Assembly (NCBI RefSeq): GCF_009862265.1
Contig: NZ_WWGX01000038.1
Span: forward strand, 113,570-177,569
From: Streptomyces sp. SID8352
Lineage (GTDB): Bacteria > Actinomycetota > Actinomycetes > Streptomycetales > Streptomycetaceae
Direction of reading: 5' to 3'
Length of the DNA: 64,000 nt
The position numbers were made by a program, and so were the translations under genes. Positions 18,444 through 27,333 of this stretch are shown here, piece after piece. The number at the start of each line of letters is the position of its first letter. Positions within the stretch are counted from its first letter, which is position 1. A model generated the notes under the pieces. The model searched no databases. It was not told the origin of the DNA and saw nothing but the letters and a program-made list of their open reading frames with translations.

Positions 18444-19454
18444 GTGCGCCGACGCTCACTCCTCATCGCCGTTCCCGCCGGACTGGTCACGCTCGCCGCG
18501 TGCGGCGACGACTCGCCCGGTTCGACGAGCAGCAGCAGCGCCGCCGCCAGCGCGTCGCCCGACGCCTCGGCCGGCTCGGAACCCCCCGCCCCGAAGATCG
18601 TCGACGGTCCGCTGCCGGCGATCACGGCGGGCACCGGGTTCGACGAGAAGCCGACGGTCGCCAAGGGCAGCGGTGACCCCTCCGACCAGCTCGCCGTGAA
18701 GACGGTCATCGCCGGGAACGGGACCACGGTCGCGGAGAACGACTTCATCTCGGCCAACTACCTCGGCCAGATCTGGTCCGACGCGAAGGTGTTCGACAAC
18801 TCGTACGACCGCAAGTCCCCCCTCGTCATCCAGCTCGCCAAGGGCGGCATCATCGACGGCTGGCGCTACGCGCTGACCGGGAAGAAGGCCGGCAGCCGCG
18901 TCCTCTTCTCCGTCCCGCCCACCTGGGGGTACGGCGAGGACGGCAACGCGCAGGCGGGCATCGAGGGCACCGACACGCTGGTCTTCGTGGTCGACATCCA
19001 GGACACCTACAACGCCCGCAGCTCCGCCAAGGGCAAGGCCGCCCCGCAGGACGACGCCGCGCTGCCCAAGGTCGGCACCAACACCGACGGCAGGGCCCCC
19101 TCCATCGAGGTCCCCAAGGGCGACGCGCCGAAGAAGCTCGTCGCCGACTACGTGCTGGAGGGCGACGGCGCCGAGGTCGCCGCCGAGGACAGCGTCCTCG
19201 TCCAGTACAAGGGCGTGGTCTGGGACGGCGGCAAGGAGTTCGACTCGACCTACGCCCGCAAGCAGCTCACCTCGTTCTCCCTGCAGCAGGTCGTCAAGGG
19301 CTGGTCGCAGGGGCTGACCGGCAAGAAGGTCGGCAGCCGGGTCCTCATCGTCATCCCGCCGGAGCTCGGCTACGGCGACAACCCGCCGCAGGGCAGCGAC
19401 ATCAAGAAGGGCGCCACGCTGGTCTTCTCCGTCGACATCCTCGCGAAGATGTGA
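18444..19454 (+). CDS. FKBP-type prolyl isomerase lipoprotein with two FKBP domains
   Basis: A 336-residue exported lipoprotein: signal peptide with lipobox LAAC (Cys at about 20), a Ser/Ala linker, then two FKBP_C domains (about residues 95-190 and 235-336). Each has the core pattern of an extended strand, DNSYDRKSPLVIQL or DSTYARKQLTSFSL, then GWRYALTGKKAGSRVLFSVP or GWSQGLTGKKVGSRVLIVIP. Likely helps fold extracellular proteins. GTG start with a weak GAGG site. It lies between pafA and a cytoplasmic FKBP, the usual Streptomyces order. Confidence 0.92.
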   Translation: MRRRSLLIAVPAGLVTLAACGDDSPGSTSSSSAAASASPDASAGSEPPAPKIVDGPLPAITAGTGFDEKPTVAKGSGDPSDQLAVKTVIAGNGTTVAENDFISANYLGQIWSDAKVFDNSYDRKSPLVIQLAKGGIIDGWRYALTGKKAGSRVLFSVPPTWGYGEDGNAQAGIEGTDTLVFVVDIQDTYNARSSAKGKAAPQDDAALPKVGTNTDGRAPSIEVPKGDAPKKLVADYVLEGDGAEVAAEDSVLVQYKGVVWDGGKEFDSTYARKQLTSFSLQQVVKGWSQGLTGKKVGSRVLIVIPPELGYGDNPPQGSDIKKGATLVFSVDILAKM

Positions 19455-19513
19455 CCCTCCGGGGATGTAAGACTTGGCCGTTGCCTTTCCGCAGAACAAG
19501 CAGGAGCTGATAC

Positions 19514-19885
19514 GTGAGCATCGACAAGCCCGAGATCGACTTCCCGGGCGGCGAGCCCCCGGCGGATCTTGAGATCAAGGACATCTGGGAGGGCGACGGC
19601 CCCGTCGCGCAGGCCGGGCAGAACGTGACCGTCCACTACGTGGGCGTGGCCTTCAGCACGGGCGAGGAGTTCGACGCGAGCTGGAACCGCGGCGCGCCGT
19701 TCCGCTTCCCGCTCGGCGGCGGCCGGGTCATCGCCGGCTGGGACCGGGGCGTGCAGGGCATGAAGGTCGGCGGACGCCGCCAGCTCACCATCCCGGCCCA
19801 CCTCGCCTACGGCGACCAGAGCCCCACCCCGGCGATCAAGCCCGGTGAGACCCTGATCTTCGTGGTCGACCTGCTCGGAGTCTGA
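19514..19885 (+). CDS. FKBP-type peptidyl-prolyl cis-trans isomerase
   Basis: A 123-residue single-domain FKBP without a signal peptide, so cytoplasmic. The active-site residues of the family are visible in FDASWNRGAPFRFPLGGGRVIAGWDRGVQGM and LAYGDQSPTPAIKPGETLIFVVDLL. GTG start after CAGGAGC. It follows the lipoprotein FKBP by 59 bp and could be cotranscribed. Confidence 0.95.
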   Translation: MSIDKPEIDFPGGEPPADLEIKDIWEGDGPVAQAGQNVTVHYVGVAFSTGEEFDASWNRGAPFRFPLGGGRVIAGWDRGVQGMKVGGRRQLTIPAHLAYGDQSPTPAIKPGETLIFVVDLLGV

Positions 19886-20008
19886 TCAACGGGCGATCAG
19901 TACCGGTCATCGGGGTCCATGCCTGTCCGGGCATGGGCCCTCGGCTTTTGCCCCGCCACCCCGGGACGGTACGGTCACGGGTGAAGCACCACAGGGAGAA
20001 GGGCGTCG

Positions 20009-20962
20009 ATGGCCATTGCCAAGGCCGAGCGGCTGATGAATCTGGCTCTGTGCCTGCTCGGGGCCCGGCGCCCCCTCAGTAAGCGCGAGCTGCGCGACTC
20101 CCTGGAGGCCTATCTGGAGGCCGCCTCCGACGACGCCTTCAACCGCATGTTCGAGCGGGACAAGGAGGACCTGCGGGAGCTGGGCATGGTGATCGAGACG
20201 GTCGAGGCCCTGGACGGCGAGACCGGCTACGTCGCCCGCAGCGACAGCAACCGGCTGCCCCCCATCACCCTGGACGCCGAGGAGGCCGCCGCCCTCGGCC
20301 TCGCCGCCAAGGTCTGGCAGCAGGCCCGCCTCGCCGGCGCCGCCAGCGGAGCCCTGCAGAAACTGCGCGCCGCCGGACTCCCGGAGGACGTCGACCCGTA
20401 CGGGGCGCACGGCGCCCTGGAGCCCCGCATCCCCGTGCACGAGGCCGCCTTCGAGCCGCTGATGCTGGCCTGCCGCGACCGCCGCCCCGTCGCCTTCGAC
20501 TACCGCAAGGCCAACGCGGCCCTCCCCGGCACCCGCACCGTCGAGCCCTGGGCCCTGGAGTGCTGGCGCGGCCACTGGTACCTGGCCGGATTCGACCGCG
20601 ACCGGGGCGCCGAGCGGGTCTTCCGGCTGTCCCGGATCACCGGCAGGGTCCGCTCGCGCGGCGGCCGGTTCACCGCCCCGGTGCCCGACGCCGTCACGGT
20701 CCGCGAGACCGTCGCGAGCTGGGCGGGGGAGACCGCCGACCGCTCCGCGCGGATCCGGCTGCGCGCCGACGCTGGGTACCCGCTGCGGGCCCGCGCCACC
20801 GCCGTCCGGGAACTCGGGAACGGCTGGGACGAGTTGGAGATTCCGTACGGGCACGGACTGGACGCCTGGCTGGTCGAGTTCGGGCCGGACGTGGTGGTGC
20901 TGGAGCCCGCGGAGCTGCGCGCGGACGTGGTGGACCGGCTGCGCGCCGTCGCCAAGGGCTGA
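20009..20962 (+). CDS. pafB: WYL-domain transcriptional activator PafB
   Basis: A 317-residue helix-turn-helix/WYL protein that with PafC forms the activator of the LexA-independent DNA-damage response in mycobacteria. The N-terminal winged helix starts ERLMNLALCLLGARRPLSKRELR, and the WYL domain (about residues 150-230) has RPVAFDYRK and WYLAGFDRDR. The ATG follows AGGGAGAAGG. pafC starts 17 bp downstream. PafB and PafC act as one heterodimeric unit, and sites of the corresponding promoter type occur in this window. Confidence 0.95.
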   Translation: MAIAKAERLMNLALCLLGARRPLSKRELRDSLEAYLEAASDDAFNRMFERDKEDLRELGMVIETVEALDGETGYVARSDSNRLPPITLDAEEAAALGLAAKVWQQARLAGAASGALQKLRAAGLPEDVDPYGAHGALEPRIPVHEAAFEPLMLACRDRRPVAFDYRKANAALPGTRTVEPWALECWRGHWYLAGFDRDRGAERVFRLSRITGRVRSRGGRFTAPVPDAVTVRETVASWAGETADRSARIRLRADAGYPLRARATAVRELGNGWDELEIPYGHGLDAWLVEFGPDVVVLEPAELRADVVDRLRAVAKG

Positions 20963-20979
20963 GGGGAAGCGGACAGACA

Positions 20980-22122
20980 GTGGCAGGCAAACCGGTCAGG
21001 CCCGCGAGCGCCATCGACCAGACCCGGCGGATGCTCTCCCTGGTGACCTATCTGCGCGAGCGCCCCGGCGCCCGGATCGAGGACGTGGCCCGCGCCTTCG
21101 GCATCACCGAGGACGAACTCGTCTCCGACCTGGACGTGCTGCCGATGTGCGGCACCAGCTTCCGCGGCGGCGACCTGCTCGACATCGACACCGACGGCGA
21201 GCGCATCTGGTGGCACAACCCGGCCGCCCTGGGCGCGGACGCCGCCGAGCCCCTGCGGCTCGCCGCCGACGAGGCCACCGCGCTGCTCGTCGCCGCCCGT
21301 GCCGTGGCGACGCTGCCCGGGCTGCGCGAGGGCGACCGCCAGGCGCTGCTGCGGGCCACCGCCAAGGTGGAGACGGCGGCGGGCGAGGCGGCCGGGGCCA
21401 GCTCCCGGCTGTCGGTGACCTTCGAGTCCGAGGGCGGTGTCTTCGCCGACGTCGACCGCGCCATCTCGGAGCGCCGCCGCCTCTGGATCCGCTACTACTC
21501 CCCGGCCCGCGACGAGCTGACCGAGCGTGAGATCGACCCCATCCGGCTGGTCAGCGTCGGCCACACCTATGTGGAGGCGTGGTGCCGCCGCTCCGAGGCG
21601 CGGCGCACCTTCCGGCTGGACCGGGTCGCGGAGATCCGGATCCTGGACGAGCCCGCCGCGCCGCCCGAGGTGGAGCTGCGGGACCTGTCGGAGGGACTGG
21701 TCCAGCCCGCCGCCGAGGACCCCGAGGTCGTCGTCGAGGTCGGCGCGGGCGGGCGCTGGGTCGCCGAGTACTACCCGCACGACAGCGCGGAGGAGCTGCC
21801 CGGCGGCGGGCTGCGGATCACCCTGCGCACCCCCGACCCGGCCTCGCTGCGGCGGCTCGCGCTGCGGCTCGGCCGCGACGGCCGGATCGTCTCGCCGCCC
21901 GAACTGGCCGCGAGCGCGGGCCGGGCCGCCCGCGAGGCGCTCGCCGCGTACGACGCCGAGGACCTCGCGGCGGGCGGACCGGACGGTGCGAACGGGACGC
22001 CCGGCGCGGCGGGTTCCGCCGCCGCGGCCCGCTCGGACGGCACGGACACCACGGCCCCCGCGGCCGAACCGGCGGCGCTCGGCGGCCGGGACGACAGCGA
22101 CAGTCAGGAGCGAGGGCGTTGA
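20980..22122 (+). CDS. pafC: WYL-domain transcriptional activator PafC
   Basis: A 380-residue partner of PafB with the same architecture: winged helix (TRRMLSLVTYLRERPGARIEDVARAFG), WYL domain with RRRLWIRYYSPARDELTEREI and a C-terminal extension domain. The last ~60 residues are low-complexity Ala/Gly/Pro. GTG start chosen from the GAGGGGAAG site between the two genes. Its stop overlaps the TTG start of the next small gene. Confidence 0.95.
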   Translation: MAGKPVRPASAIDQTRRMLSLVTYLRERPGARIEDVARAFGITEDELVSDLDVLPMCGTSFRGGDLLDIDTDGERIWWHNPAALGADAAEPLRLAADEATALLVAARAVATLPGLREGDRQALLRATAKVETAAGEAAGASSRLSVTFESEGGVFADVDRAISERRRLWIRYYSPARDELTEREIDPIRLVSVGHTYVEAWCRRSEARRTFRLDRVAEIRILDEPAAPPEVELRDLSEGLVQPAAEDPEVVVEVGAGGRWVAEYYPHDSAEELPGGGLRITLRTPDPASLRRLALRLGRDGRIVSPPELAASAGRAAREALAAYDAEDLAAGGPDGANGTPGAAGSAAAARSDGTDTTAPAAEPAALGGRDDSDSQERGR

Positions 22123-22412
22123 ACGAGTCGGTCGGGCCGACGGTCCAGGGCGTGACCGCGGCGTCCGCCTTCGCCGGGATGAGGGCCGTCGCCCCCGTCG
22201 TCTTCAAGGCGGGCTGCCCGGACTGCCGGGGCCGCTTCGAACTGGCGGCGGGCGCCCTGATGCTGGCCATCGGCGCCACCAGCCGCACCACCTTCTACTC
22301 CTTCACCTGCCCCGACTGCGGGGCCGCCGTCCGCAAGCCGGCCGGTGAGCGGATCGTGGAGCTGCTCACCGGCGGCGGGGTCCGGACCCTGCGGCTGCAC
22401 TCCACCGTCTAG
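22119..22412 (+). CDS. Small zinc-ribbon-like protein of unknown function
   Basis: A 97-residue protein with two CPDC knuckles about 35 residues apart (GCPDCRGRFELAAG and TCPDCGAAVRKPAG), which would form a treble-clef or zinc-ribbon site. A hydrophobic stretch links them. The TTG start overlaps the pafC stop (TTGA) and follows CAGGAGCGAGG, so translation is probably coupled to pafC. The family is conserved downstream of pafC in Streptomyces as far as I recall; its role is not known. Confidence 0.75.
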   Translation: MNESVGPTVQGVTAASAFAGMRAVAPVVFKAGCPDCRGRFELAAGALMLAIGATSRTTFYSFTCPDCGAAVRKPAGERIVELLTGGGVRTLRLHSTV

Positions 22413-22563
22413 GTCCCGCCGCCGTGTCCGCGCCCCCGTCCGGGGGGTGGCCGTCGGGTGCGGACAGCGCCGTGGGAGGACGGGAAGGGGACGGGGGCTC
22501 CCGGGTGGACGGCGCGGACGTGGCGCGGTCGCCCCGGCGGACGGACCCCGGCCGCCGGGGCGC

Positions 22564-22576
22564 TAGGCTCGGGCCC
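22564..22576 (+). promoter_or_regulatory. Leaderless promoter -10 element for the small membrane protein gene
   Basis: TAGGCT ends 7 nt before the ATG at 22577. No Shine-Dalgarno sequence. Confidence 0.5.
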
Positions 22577-22771
22577 ATGTTCTGGCCGATGTTCGCGGTT
22601 GCCGTGGCTTTCCTGGGTCTCGCCGTCCTCGCGGTCCTCGCGGTGAAGGTGTTCGTGGAGACCCGGCGGCTCGGGGCGCAGGTGGCGGATTCGGCCCACC
22701 GGATCGGCCGCGCCGCGGAGGAGCTGGAGCGCACGGCACGGCACGCCGCCCGCTCCGCCGACGCCCTGTGA
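22577..22771 (+). CDS. Small single-pass membrane protein
   Basis: A 64-residue protein with one N-terminal membrane helix (MFWPMFAVAVAFLGLAVLAV) and a basic amphipathic helix (RRLGAQVADSAHRIGRAAEE), suggestive of a cytoplasmic coiled coil. It lies between pafC and tatA. No known function. Confidence 0.65.
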   Translation: MFWPMFAVAVAFLGLAVLAVLAVKVFVETRRLGAQVADSAHRIGRAAEELERTARHAARSADAL

Positions 22772-23020
22772 CCTCCGCCTCCGACCGGTGAGCGGGCGCG
22801 CCTCTCCGGTCAGCGGACACCGCACCCGGCCCCGGGACGTGACGCGGCCGACGTCCCCGCGCCGCGGAACGGGCCGCTTCGCCCTGTCGTCGGGCGGGTC
22901 CCGGCAGGTACGCTGCTGGTCGCGGCACGGAAAACGAGGCCCGGCCGCGGACGGGAGTACGATCCCGGGGCATTGCCTGACGTTTACCCCGGAGCGCTAC
23001 GATCGCTGCACAGCACAATG

Positions 23021-23040
23021 GGTCGGACATCTGTCCGACC
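23021..23040. promoter_or_regulatory. Palindromic operator-like site upstream of tatA
   Basis: GGTCGGACA and TGTCCGACC form a perfect 9-bp inverted repeat around TC, 50-70 bp before the tatA start and just downstream of a possible -10 (TACGAT at 22998-23003). Confidence 0.5.
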
Positions 23041-23089
23041 GGTTCGGCAGCACCCCCACCCCAGCCGCCTCGGTGAGAAGGTAAAGATT

Positions 23090-23371
23090 ATGTTCGGAAG
23101 GCTCGGCGCCCCCGAGATCATTCTCATCCTCGTCGTCATCGTCCTGCTGTTCGGCGCGAAGAAGCTTCCCGACATGGCACGGTCGCTCGGCAAGTCGGCG
23201 CGCATCCTCAAGAGCGAGGCCAAGGCCATGAAGGACGAGGGCAAGACCGAGGCCCCCGCCGACCCGCCGAACCCCGAGCAGTCCTCGTCGCAGCGCACCA
23301 TCCAGGCCGCCCCCGGTGACGTGACCAGCTCCCGCCCGGTCACCGAGCCGACGGACACCACCAAGCGCTGA
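23090..23371 (+). CDS. tatA: Twin-arginine translocase subunit TatA
   Basis: A 93-residue pore-forming subunit of the Tat export pathway. It has the short N-terminal membrane helix ([20 protein letters not shown]), the Phe-Gly hinge and the following amphipathic helix ([18 protein letters not shown]), then a polar tail. ATG chosen over an upstream in-frame start because the family begins at the membrane helix and GAGAAGG precedes it. tatC follows at 48 bp. Confidence 0.96.
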   Translation: MFGRLGAPEIILILVVIVLLFGAKKLPDMARSLGKSARILKSEAKAMKDEGKTEAPADPPNPEQSSSQRTIQAAPGDVTSSRPVTEPTDTTKR

Positions 23372-23419
23372 CGCAGGGCCGGGTGATCACCGGTCCACCG
23401 CACGAGATGAGGACGTGGG

Positions 23420-24367
23420 TTGCTCAAGTCCGCCCGCTCAAGGGAGAAGGACCCCGAGGGGCGCATGCCCCTCATCGACCACCTTCGTGAGCTCCGGAAC
23501 CGGCTCGCGAAGGCGCTGCTGGCCATCGTCGTCGTCACGATCGTCGCCGCCTTCTTCTACAACGAGATCATCAACTTCTTCACCGACCCGGTCCTCGAAT
23601 CGGTCGGCTGCAAGGAGTCCTTCGCGGAACTCGCGAAGGACCCCGAGCACCAGCGCTGTGCGCAGATCACGATCAACGGTCTGCTCGGCCCCTTCACCCT
23701 GGCCCTCAAGGTCTCCCTGATGGCCGGCATCGTCCTCGCCTCGCCGGTCTGGCTGTACCAGCTCTGGGGATTCGTCGCGCCGGGCCTGCACGGGAACGAG
23801 AAGAAGTACGCCTACGCCTTCGTGGCCACCGGCGCCCCCCTCTTCTTCGCGGGCGCGTACTTCGCCTACGTGGTGCTGCCCACCACGGCCAAGGTGCTCA
23901 TCGAGTTCACCCCGTTCGGCGTCAACAACCTTCTCCCGCTGGACGATCTGCTCAACCTCGTCACCCGCATGGTGGTCGTCTTCGGCCTCTCCTTCGAGCT
24001 GCCGCTGCTCCTGGTCATGCTCAACTTCGGCGGCGTGCTCACCGGCCGGCGGATGCTCGGCTGGTGGCGCGGCATGATCCTCGGCATCACGCTGTTCGCG
24101 GCCATCGCCACGCCGAGCACCGACCCGCTGACCATGATGTCGCTGGCGGCCCCGATCTGGATCCTCTACTTCGCCGCCGTGCTCGTCTCGATGCTCAACG
24201 ACCGCAGGCGCCGCCGCCGCGACGACCAGGGGCCCTCCGACGACGAGGCCTCCGAGCTGGACCTCACGCCCGAGCCCCTGGACGACACCGACGCCGTCCG
24301 GCCGCCCCGCGCCCTGCCCCAGCAGCCGACCGCGGAGCGGGTCAACGGGTACGACGACGTGACCTGA
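23420..24367 (+). CDS. tatC: Twin-arginine translocase subunit TatC
   Basis: A 315-residue polytopic receptor of the Tat system that binds the twin-arginine signal. The cytoplasmic N-terminus has the conserved MPLIDHLRELRNRLAKALL, and six hydrophobic segments follow; the C-terminal 60 residues are polar. The TTG start (after GATGAGGACG) places the family N-terminus correctly. Confidence 0.95.
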   Translation: MLKSARSREKDPEGRMPLIDHLRELRNRLAKALLAIVVVTIVAAFFYNEIINFFTDPVLESVGCKESFAELAKDPEHQRCAQITINGLLGPFTLALKVSLMAGIVLASPVWLYQLWGFVAPGLHGNEKKYAYAFVATGAPLFFAGAYFAYVVLPTTAKVLIEFTPFGVNNLLPLDDLLNLVTRMVVVFGLSFELPLLLVMLNFGGVLTGRRMLGWWRGMILGITLFAAIATPSTDPLTMMSLAAPIWILYFAAVLVSMLNDRRRRRRDDQGPSDDEASELDLTPEPLDDTDAVRPPRALPQQPTAERVNGYDDVT

Positions 24368-24437
24368 GCCCCGCCGGGGCGGTGACACGCGCCCGTCACC
24401 GCCCCCGCCGGAGCCGATCCCGATATTGATCGTCACG

Positions 24438-24460
24438 TTGTCGGTGCGGCCCGGTACGCT
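24438..24460 (+). promoter_or_regulatory. PafBC-type (RecA-NDp-like) promoter of the helicase gene
   Basis: TTGTCGGTG, 8 nt, TACGCT: an exact match to the TTGTCRGTG-N8-TANNNT consensus of PafBC-dependent promoters. It ends 10 nt before the helicase ATG. Confidence 0.8.
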
Positions 24461-24470
24461 CGAAAGCACG

Positions 24471-27278
24471 ATGACAGAGGATCTCTCACCGGCCGAGCGG
24501 TACGCGGCAGCCCGCCTGCGGGCCGCCGAGCAGGCCACGGCGCTCGCCTCCTTCCGCGAGATGTACGACTTCGCCCTCGACCCGTTCCAGCTGGAGGCCT
24601 GCCAGGCCCTGGAGGCGGGCAAGGGAGTCCTGGTGGCCGCGCCCACCGGCTCCGGCAAGACGATCGTCGGCGAGTTCGCCGTCCACCTCGCCCTCCAGCA
24701 GGGCCGGAAGTGCTTCTACACGACGCCCATCAAGGCCCTGTCGAACCAGAAGTACTCCGACCTCTGCCGCCGCTACGGCGCGGAGCGGGTGGGCCTGCTC
24801 ACCGGCGACAACAGCGTCAACTCGGACGCCCCCGTGGTCGTGATGACCACCGAGGTGCTGCGGAACATGCTGTACGCGGGCTCCCGGACCCTCCTCGGCC
24901 TCGGCCACGTCGTCATGGACGAGGTGCACTACCTCTCCGACCGCTTCCGGGGCGCCGTCTGGGAGGAAGTGATCATCCACCTCCCCGAGTCCGTCACCCT
25001 GGTGTCGCTCTCCGCGACCGTGTCCAACGCCGAGGAGTTCGGCGACTGGCTCGACACCGTGCGCGGCGACACCGAGGTCATCGTCTCCGAGCACCGGCCG
25101 GTGCCGCTGTTCCAGCACGTCCTGGCCGGGCGGCGGATGTACGACCTGTTCGAGGAGGGCGAGGGCCACAAGAAGGCCGTCAACCCCGACCTCACCCGCA
25201 TGGCCCGGATGGAGGCCAGCCGCCCCTCCTACCAGGACCGTCGGCGCGGCCGGCACATGCGCGAGGCGGACCGCGAGCGCGAGCGCCGGCAGCGCTCCCG
25301 GATCTGGACGCCCAGCCGCCCCGAGGTCATCGAGCGGCTCGACGCCGAGGGCCTGCTGCCCGCGATCACCTTCATCTTCAGCCGGGCCGGCTGCGAGGCC
25401 GCCGTCCAGCAGTGCCTCTACGCCGGGCTGCGGCTCAACGACGAGGACGCCCGGGGGCGGGTGCGCGCCCTCGTAGAGGAGCGCACGGCCGGCATCCCGC
25501 CCGAGGACCTGCACGTCCTCGGCTACTACGAGTGGCTGGAGGGCCTGGAGCGCGGCATCGCTGCCCACCACGCGGGCATGCTCCCGACCTTCAAGGAGGT
25601 CGTGGAGGAGCTGTTCGTCCGCGGACTGGTCAAGGCCGTCTTCGCCACCGAGACCCTCGCCCTCGGCATCAACATGCCGGCCCGCTCGGTCGTGCTGGAG
25701 AAGCTCGTCAAGTGGAACGGCGAGCAGCACGCCGACATCACCCCCGGCGAGTACACCCAGCTCACCGGCCGGGCGGGACGGCGCGGCATCGACGTCGAGG
25801 GCCACGCCGTCGTCCTCTGGCAGCGGGGGACGAGCCCCGAGCACCTGGCCGGACTGGCCGGCACCCGCACCTATCCGCTGCGCTCCAGCTTCAAGCCGTC
25901 GTACAACATGGCGGTCAACCTCGTCGAGCAGTTCGGCCGGCACCGCTCCCGGGAGCTGCTGGAGACCTCGTTCGCCCAGTTCCAGGCGGACAAGTCGGTC
26001 GTCGGCATCTCCCGCCAGGTGCAGCGCAACGAGGAGGGGCTGGAGGGCTACCGGGCCTCCATGACCTGCCATCTCGGGGACTTCGAGGAGTACGCACGGC
26101 TGCGCCGCGAGCTGAAGGACCGCGAGACGGAGCTGGCCCGGGAGGGCGTGCAGCAGCGCCGCGCCGAGGCCGCCGTCGCGCTGGAGCGGCTCAAGCCCGG
26201 CGACGTCATCCACGTCCCCACCGGCAAGTACGCGGGGCTCGCCCTGGTGCTGGACCCCGGCCTGCCCGCCGGGCGCTCCAACGGGCACCGCGGCCTCGAC
26301 CACCACGACGGGCCGCGCCCGCTGGTGCTGACCGCCGAGCGGCAGGTCAAGCGGCTGGCGTCGATGGACTTCCCGGTGCCGGTCGAGCCGCTGGAGCGGA
26401 TGCGCATCCCGAAGTCCTTCAATCCGCGCTCCCCGCAGTCCCGCCGCGACCTCGCCTCCGCCCTGCGCACCAAGGCCGGGCACATCACCGCCGAGCGCCA
26501 CCGCAAGAAGCGCTCCCCGGCCGCCGACGACCGCGAGATCGACCGGCTGCGCAAGGCCCTGCGCGCCCACCCGTGCCACGGCTGCGACGACCGCGAGGAC
26601 CACGCCCGCTGGGCCGAGCGCTACCACCGGCTGCTGCGCGACACCACGCAGCTGGAGCGGCGCATCGAGGGGCGGACGAACACCATCGCCCGCACCTTCG
26701 ACCGGATCGTCGCGCTGCTGACCGAGCTGGACTACCTGCGCGGTGACGAGGTCACCGAGCACGGCAAGCGGCTGGCCCGCCTCTACGGCGAGCTGGACCT
26801 GCTGGCCAGCGAGTGCCTGCGCGAGGGCGTCTGGGAGGGGCTGGCCCCGGCGGAGCTGGCCGCCTGCGTCTCGGCCCTGGTCTACGAGTCCCGGACGGCC
26901 GACGACGCGGTGGCGCCGAAGCTGCCCTCGGGCCGCGCCAGGGCCGCCCTCGGGGAGACGGTGCGGATCTGGGGGCGGCTGGACGCCCTGGAGGAGGAGT
27001 TCCGCATCCGGCAGACCGAGGGCGTGGGCCAGCGCGAGCCCGACCTCGGCTTCGCCTGGGCCGCCTACATGTGGACGTCCGGCAAGGGCCTGGACGAGGT
27101 GCTGCGCGAGGCGGAGATGCCGGCCGGTGACTTCGTGCGCTGGTGCAAGCAGGTCATCGACGTGCTCGGGCAGATCTCGGCCGCCGCGCCGGGCGAGGGC
27201 TCGACGGTGCCGAAGAACGCCCGCAAGGCGGTCGACGGGCTGCTGCGCGGGGTCGTGGCGTACTCGTCGGTGGGCTAG
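24471..27278 (+). CDS. helY: Ski2/Mtr4-like DEAD/DEAH-box helicase (HelY-like)
   Basis: A 935-residue superfamily 2 helicase. Motif I is AAPTGSGKT, motif II DEVH (VVMDEVHYLSD), motif III SLSATVSN, and motif VI QLTGRAGRRGIDVEG; the C-terminal region is the DSHCT domain of Ski2-like proteins. The length and order match actinobacterial HelY, thought to work on RNA or DNA. ATG chosen directly downstream of a PafBC-type promoter; there is no ribosome-binding site, consistent with a very short leader. DNA-damage control is inferred from that promoter. Confidence 0.9.
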   Translation: MTEDLSPAERYAAARLRAAEQATALASFREMYDFALDPFQLEACQALEAGKGVLVAAPTGSGKTIVGEFAVHLALQQGRKCFYTTPIKALSNQKYSDLCRRYGAERVGLLTGDNSVNSDAPVVVMTTEVLRNMLYAGSRTLLGLGHVVMDEVHYLSDRFRGAVWEEVIIHLPESVTLVSLSATVSNAEEFGDWLDTVRGDTEVIVSEHRPVPLFQHVLAGRRMYDLFEEGEGHKKAVNPDLTRMARMEASRPSYQDRRRGRHMREADRERERRQRSRIWTPSRPEVIERLDAEGLLPAITFIFSRAGCEAAVQQCLYAGLRLNDEDARGRVRALVEERTAGIPPEDLHVLGYYEWLEGLERGIAAHHAGMLPTFKEVVEELFVRGLVKAVFATETLALGINMPARSVVLEKLVKWNGEQHADITPGEYTQLTGRAGRRGIDVEGHAVVLWQRGTSPEHLAGLAGTRTYPLRSSFKPSYNMAVNLVEQFGRHRSRELLETSFAQFQADKSVVGISRQVQRNEEGLEGYRASMTCHLGDFEEYARLRRELKDRETELAREGVQQRRAEAAVALERLKPGDVIHVPTGKYAGLALVLDPGLPAGRSNGHRGLDHHDGPRPLVLTAERQVKRLASMDFPVPVEPLERMRIPKSFNPRSPQSRRDLASALRTKAGHITAERHRKKRSPAADDREIDRLRKALRAHPCHGCDDREDHARWAERYHRLLRDTTQLERRIEGRTNTIARTFDRIVALLTELDYLRGDEVTEHGKRLARLYGELDLLASECLREGVWEGLAPAELAACVSALVYESRTADDAVAPKLPSGRARAALGETVRIWGRLDALEEEFRIRQTEGVGQREPDLGFAWAAYMWTSGKGLDEVLREAEMPAGDFVRWCKQVIDVLGQISAAAPGEGSTVPKNARKAVDGLLRGVVAYSSVG

Positions 27279-27333
27279 CGGTCGTCGGGCCGCCGCCCGC
27301 CCCGTCGGCGCGGTCCGGCGTGCCCGGCGCTGC

